Origin: Pseudomonadota bacterium
GTDB lineage: Bacteria > Pseudomonadota > Alphaproteobacteria > Rhizobiales > Aestuariivirgaceae
Length of the DNA: 8,657 nt
Reading direction: 5' to 3'
Assembly (NCBI GenBank): GCA_016522385.1
Contig: JAEKFU010000316.1
Span: 1-8,657, forward strand
Shown here: piece by piece, positions 5,372 to 8,657 of the stretch
How positions within the stretch are numbered: position 1 is the first letter of the stretch
Layout of the letters: each line of letters begins with the position of its first letter
Notes under the pieces: generated by a model
Database searches by the model: none
What the model saw: the letters and a program-made list of their open reading frames with translations, nothing else
Told to the model about the DNA's origin: nothing
Program-made: the position numbers and the translations under genes

Positions 5372-6102
5372 CCGACCCGGCCAAGCGACGGGAATGTTTC
5401 GAGCAGCCAGTAGCCGATATCATTCATCGAGCCGGTGATGAAGAGAATGCCGGTGATCACCAGTAATGCACCGATGGCCCTTTCGACCATGCCGAGATGT
5501 TTGCGGAAGCGCTGCATGAACATGAGGAACGGCTTTCCGGCCAGCGCTGCGATGAGAAACGGAAAACCGAGGCCGGCGGCGTAGACCGCGAGCAATGATG
5601 TGCCCTTCCAGAGCGAGTTTTCCTGGGCGGCATAGAGCAGCACCGCGGCGAGCACAGGGCCGACGCACGGGGTCCAACCGAAGGCAAAGGCAAGCCCGAC
5701 GATGTAGGCGCCAATGAGACCGATCGGTTTTGCCGGTCCTTCGAAGCGCGCTTCACGGTAGAGCAATGCAATCCTGAAGACGCCGAGGAAGTGCAGACCG
5801 AGCAGAATGATGACGCCGCCGGCGATCTTGCTTAACACGCCGATATTATCGCCGACCAATTGGCCCAGATAGGAAGCCGTCGCGCCGAATAGGATAAACA
5901 CCGTCGAAAAGCCCAACACGAATGTCAGGGCGGAGAGGAAAATGCGCCGGCCGACGGGCGCGTCCAGGCCGTCGTTGCCGGTCAACTGATCGAGGCTGGT
6001 GCCGGCAATGAAGCAGATATAGGGCGGTACGAGCGGCAGTACGCAGGGCGAAAGGAAGCTCAATATTCCCGCGGTCAGCGCAGCGAAATATGAGACTTCC
6101 AT
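5368..6102 (-). CDS. soxV: CcdA/DsbD-type thiol-electron transporter SoxV
   Basis: A 244-residue inner-membrane protein of the CcdA family, which moves reducing equivalents from cytoplasmic thioredoxin to periplasmic thiol proteins. Six membrane segments can be seen, at about 5-34, 55-80, 88-110, 127-158, 167-188 and 205-225. The two hallmark cysteines are both present: Cys20 in LSPCVLPLVPPY and Cys146 in GWTPCVGPVL, lying in the first and fourth segments as the mechanism requires. In Paracoccus SoxV feeds the periplasmic thioredoxins that keep SoxYZ active; here the thioredoxin gene lies about 1.7 kb away beyond the hydrolase pair. The start is 12 bases after the soxB stop, with GGGGA as ribosome site, so it belongs to the soxA-soxB-soxV transcript. 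In Paracoccus soxV precedes soxW and soxX, so this position after soxB is a rearrangement. Confidence 0.92.
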   Translation of the reverse strand: MEVSYFAALTAGILSFLSPCVLPLVPPYICFIAGTSLDQLTGNDGLDAPVGRRIFLSALTFVLGFSTVFILFGATASYLGQLVGDNIGVLSKIAGGVIILLGLHFLGVFRIALLYREARFEGPAKPIGLIGAYIVGLAFAFGWTPCVGPVLAAVLLYAAQENSLWKGTSLLAVYAAGLGFPFLIAALAGKPFLMFMQRFRKHLGMVERAIGALLVITGILFITGSMNDIGYWLLETFPSLGRVG

Positions 6103-6114
6103 CCGAAGAGTCCC

Positions 6115-7803
6115 CTAAGCGCCGACCACCTTGATCGACTGGTTGGGTTGAAGGTTTATGACTTTCTTGCGTTTCACGTAGTTCGCCACGACATCCCAAA
6201 TCGGCGGGCCTTCCGTGCCTTCGTTGACCGACGCCCAGCCTGACACAGTATAGCTGCGGTTCGGATCGATCGGGTCCCCGGTTTTCAGAAGCGTCATGTC
6301 CGAGATGCGGTGTCCGATGGCCTTGGAGATATCTATCGTATAGCCGAGACCGCCGACACGTACCATGTCGCCGCCCTGCTGATAGTAAGGATCGACATTG
6401 AACAGATTGTCGGCCACGTCCTCCAGAACCGTCTTCAGCATTTCGCCTTTCATCTCGATACGGTAGCAGCTGGGATAGGTGATTGCCGTCATGTTGTAGA
6501 CGGCCTCCCAGGTGATCGGCTCACCCGGCAGTACGCTGGCCCCCCAGCGCAGGCCCGGCGACAGGGACAGATCGGTATCGCGCTCCTCCAGCATGGCCTG
6601 GCAGATCAGGTCATCGAAGGTGCCGTTGAAATTGCCGCGCCGATAGAGCAGCGACTCGGCCTGCGCGAGCACGGTGTTCAAATGTTCTTCGTGTGGCGCG
6701 CGAATGCGCTCTACCAGTGCCGTAATTTCCGCATCCGGTGTGATGGCGTCGGATAACACGGGAATCAGGCTGTAAGAATAACCGATCATCTTCTTGTCGG
6801 CGACCTCAACGTCAATGCGTGACAGGAACTTGCCGTGCGAGCCGGTGGCGATCAGCAAGGTCTTACCGACCTTGACGGGTTCGGGGATGGCGTCATGGGT
6901 ATGCCCCGTCAGGATGATGTCGATTCCTTCGACCCGCGATGCCAGTTTGCGGTCAATATCGAAACCGTTATGGGACAGGACTACGACAAGTTCGGCGCCT
7001 GCTTTTCGGGCGGCGGCGACGCGCTTTTGTATGACTTTTTCGCGAATACCGAATGACCAGGTCGGGAACATCCAGCGCGGATTGGCAATGGGCGTGTAAG
7101 GGAAGGCCTGGCCGATCACGGCGACATTGACACCGCCGCGTTCGATAAATCTCGTGTGCTCGAAGACTTCTTCCTCCCATTCATTGTCAATGATGTTGCC
7201 GGCAAGGAACGGGAAATTCATCTGTTCGACAAGCTCGCGCATGCGTTCGTGGCCTAGTGTGAACTCCCAGTGGCCGGTCATGGCTTCACACTCAAGGGTG
7301 TTGAACACCTCCACCATGTCCCCACCTTTGGACTCGAGAGCCGTATAGGAGCCCTGCAGGGTGTCACCGCCATCGAGCAATATGGTCTTGTCCGGGCGCT
7401 CTGCACGGATGGCCTTGATCAGAGTCGTCATGCGGTCCATGCCGCCGACGCGGCCATAATTCTTTGCCAGCGCCACAAAGTCGTGGGAAGTCAGCGTATA
7501 GGCGTCATAGCTTTCTGGCGCGATTCCAAACAGATCGAGGAACGCCTTGCCGGTGATATGGGGCAACTTGCCGATGACATCGCCAACCCCCAGGTTGACC
7601 GACGGCTCGCGGAAGTAGAGCGGTTTTAGCTGGGCATGGCAGTCGGTAGTGTGGAGCAGCGTTACCTGGCCCTTCGGCTCAAACTTCAAAAGGTCAACCT
7701 GGCTGATCGTCTGCGCTGCTGCGGCCGACCCCAAGCGGTCGCCAAGTCCGGTCGCCGCCGCCGTGGCAGTGAGGACGGTTAGAAATTCGCGCCGAGAGAT
7801 CAT
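6115..7803 (-). CDS. soxB: Thiosulfohydrolase SoxB
   Basis: A 562-residue metallohydrolase of the 5'-nucleotidase family, full length for SoxB. It hydrolyses the terminal sulfone from cysteine-S-thiosulfonate on the SoxYZ carrier, releasing sulfate in the periplasm. The N-terminus is a clear Tat signal (SRREFLT, 3-9, then an Ala-rich stretch to about 30). Metal-site motifs are intact: TTDCHAQL with Asp54 and His56; LDGGDT with Asp147; SHNGF with His278; and GHTHD with His301 and His303. The segment GHWEFTLG (177-184) replaces the GNHEFD of ordinary 5'-nucleotidases and is the SoxB signature, so this is not a nucleotidase. The C-terminal substrate domain runs from about 375, with YNMTAITYPSCYRIEMKG around 436-453. 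GGGAG 9 bases before the ATG supports the start. A terminator-like hairpin lies in the 102-base gap separating it from soxA. Confidence 0.97.
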   Translation of the reverse strand: MISRREFLTVLTATAAATGLGDRLGSAAAAQTISQVDLLKFEPKGQVTLLHTTDCHAQLKPLYFREPSVNLGVGDVIGKLPHITGKAFLDLFGIAPESYDAYTLTSHDFVALAKNYGRVGGMDRMTTLIKAIRAERPDKTILLDGGDTLQGSYTALESKGGDMVEVFNTLECEAMTGHWEFTLGHERMRELVEQMNFPFLAGNIIDNEWEEEVFEHTRFIERGGVNVAVIGQAFPYTPIANPRWMFPTWSFGIREKVIQKRVAAARKAGAELVVVLSHNGFDIDRKLASRVEGIDIILTGHTHDAIPEPVKVGKTLLIATGSHGKFLSRIDVEVADKKMIGYSYSLIPVLSDAITPDAEITALVERIRAPHEEHLNTVLAQAESLLYRRGNFNGTFDDLICQAMLEERDTDLSLSPGLRWGASVLPGEPITWEAVYNMTAITYPSCYRIEMKGEMLKTVLEDVADNLFNVDPYYQQGGDMVRVGGLGYTIDISKAIGHRISDMTLLKTGDPIDPNRSYTVSGWASVNEGTEGPPIWDVVANYVKRKKVINLQPNQSIKVVGA

Positions 7804-7854
7804 TATCAGCTACTCCCTGTTCATCTGCTCATGAATTGCCGCCAGCCGATACCA

Positions 7855-7881
7855 AAAGAGGGACACACCGGGTCCCTCTTT
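7855..7881 (-). terminator. Intrinsic-terminator-like hairpin between soxA and soxB
   Basis: AAAGAGGGAC (7855-7864) and GTCCCTCTTT (7872-7881) form a perfect 10-bp stem around the 7-base loop ACACCGG. Read in the direction of sox transcription (minus), the stem ends in TTTT (7857-7854), the layout of a Rho-independent terminator, though the T-run is short. It lies 24 bases after the soxA stop and 51 bases before the soxB start. Partial read-through would lower soxB-soxV relative to soxA. An RNA-processing or stabilising role is the alternative. Confidence 0.6.
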
Positions 7882-7905
7882 CAGCATTCATCCTGTCGCG
7901 ATGGG

Positions 7906-8657
7906 TCAGTTCCGGACAGCCGGTGTTTCTACAGGCAGGCCACGGCCACGCCACATGACGTAAAGCTCAAGCGCCAAATACTCGTCGGAACCGGCCTTGA
8001 AGGGTTTCGCCCGCACCTGCTTGTTGCAGCCGCGAAAACGTCGATGTAACGAACCGGGCTTCTGCCATTTGAGCCGATAAGTCGGAAAACCGTTGGCTTG
8101 TCCCTGCGACAGCAGATTGGCCCTGATCATGTTGCCAGGATTGTCCACATGACAGTTGGCACAGGCCATGTCGAGCTGGCCGCGGCGCTGATGATAGAAA
8201 CCCTTTCCCTTTTCGAACCAGGGCGCGGCGTCACCGTCGATTTTGACGTTGACGGGCTGGCCGAGCGACTGGCGTTTCACATAAGACACCATACCGAGCA
8301 TGTCCTGGGAATCGTATTTCCAGGCCTTGGCTTTCATATTATCGGTGCGGCAACGATTGATCCGGTTCTCGACGTTCTCAAGCTTACCGATATCCGTGGC
8401 AAACACAGGATAGGTAGAGCCAACAGTCTTCATTGACTCCGATGCGTCGCCATGGCAGCTGTTGCAGGATTTGCCGGCTTCACCATCGACCTGATTCCAG
8501 GCTTCCTCGCCGTGCTCCACCCAAAGCATGCCGGGATTCTCGAAATCGTCATCCTGGATCGCCCGAGTTTCCGCTTTTGCAAACGTATAGCCACTGCGGC
8601 GGTCCTCGACCTGATACTTGCCCCAGTCTTCCGCGGCCAAAGCGATCGCGGCTGCAC
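7906..8657 (-). CDS. soxA: Dihaem cytochrome c SoxA, truncated by the right window edge
   Basis: The catalytic subunit of SoxAX, which oxidatively couples thiosulfate to the cysteine of the SoxYZ carrier. The frame is open to the edge: the last codons encode AAAIALAAEDWGKYQ, the end of a signal peptide, so only its first part is missing and the mature protein (about 240 residues) is complete. Two haem sites are visible, CNSCH (8466-8452) and CANCH (8163-8149), 101 residues apart, matching the Rhodovulum dihaem SoxA spacing as I remember it. Cys205, counted from the TTG codon at 8640 (codon 8028-8026, in RFRGCNKQVRAKPF), is the conserved cysteine that is persulfidated and ligates the active-site haem. 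Cys97 (NRCRTDN) is the only other free cysteine and the probable ligand of the first haem. soxX, soxY and soxZ would be expected upstream, beyond the window. Confidence 0.94.
   Translation of the reverse strand, partial: AAAIALAAEDWGKYQVEDRRSGYTFAKAETRAIQDDDFENPGMLWVEHGEEAWNQVDGEAGKSCNSCHGDASESMKTVGSTYPVFATDIGKLENVENRINRCRTDNMKAKAWKYDSQDMLGMVSYVKRQSLGQPVNVKIDGDAAPWFEKGKGFYHQRRGQLDMACANCHVDNPGNMIRANLLSQGQANGFPTYRLKWQKPGSLHRRFRGCNKQVRAKPFKAGSDEYLALELYVMWRGRGLPVETPAVRN

Noticed and set aside
6310..6756. 148-codon open frame antisense to soxB
   Set aside because: It lies opposite an intact, confidently identified soxB; no domain or ribosome site supports it.
1..8657. CRISPR array, tRNA or rRNA genes, toxin-antitoxin or defence genes
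   Set aside because: No regularly spaced repeats, tRNA-like cloverleaf or rRNA sequence was seen. Every convincing gene but the transposase remnant fits a sulfur-oxidation island or the coupled secreted pair within it.

Overview
The window is the left part of a sulfur-oxidation (Sox) gene island from a GC-rich bacterium, most likely an alphaproteobacterium of the Hyphomicrobiales/Rhizobiales type. This rests on the Sox gene complement, an IS481-type transposase remnant, and protein resemblance judged from memory. Species cannot be named from the sequence alone.

Left edge (about 1-516): a decayed IS481-family transposase fragment on the minus strand, then about 200 bases of regulatory DNA. 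Rightward block (517-2222): a small exported monohaem cytochrome c followed by a Tat-exported FAD flavoprotein. Together they form a SoxEF/FccAB-type flavocytochrome c sulfide dehydrogenase. A 438-base gap (2223-2660) holds tandem hairpins after soxF, a perfect TATAAT box, a bulged hairpin and a 21-base palindrome. It leads into soxR (2661-3023), an ArsR-family repressor with the two cysteines expected of a persulfide sensor.

Centre: convergent to soxR is an exported thioredoxin (SoxW/SoxS type, 3045-3659, minus). An 87-base divergent spacer follows, then a translationally coupled pair on the plus strand. This pair is a secreted alpha/beta hydrolase (3747-4649) and a secreted, probably helical protein of unknown function (4646-5371). 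It is the least explained part of the window.

Right side, all minus strand: soxV (CcdA-type thiol-electron transporter), soxB (Tat-exported thiosulfohydrolase) and soxA (dihaem cytochrome c, cut by the right edge within its signal peptide). Transcription runs soxA to soxB to soxV, with a good intrinsic-terminator-like hairpin between soxA and soxB. soxX, soxY and soxZ are not in the window and would be expected to the right. soxC and soxD do not follow soxB here.

Working model: SoxA (with SoxX) conjugates thiosulfate to the SoxYZ carrier and SoxB removes the sulfone as sulfate. SoxV passes cytoplasmic reductant to the periplasmic thioredoxin, which keeps the carrier thiol active. SoxEF oxidises sulfide. 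SoxR would shut the cluster down without sulfane sulfur. A shared ATATTC-type motif upstream of the cytochrome gene, the thioredoxin gene and soxR is a candidate SoxR operator.
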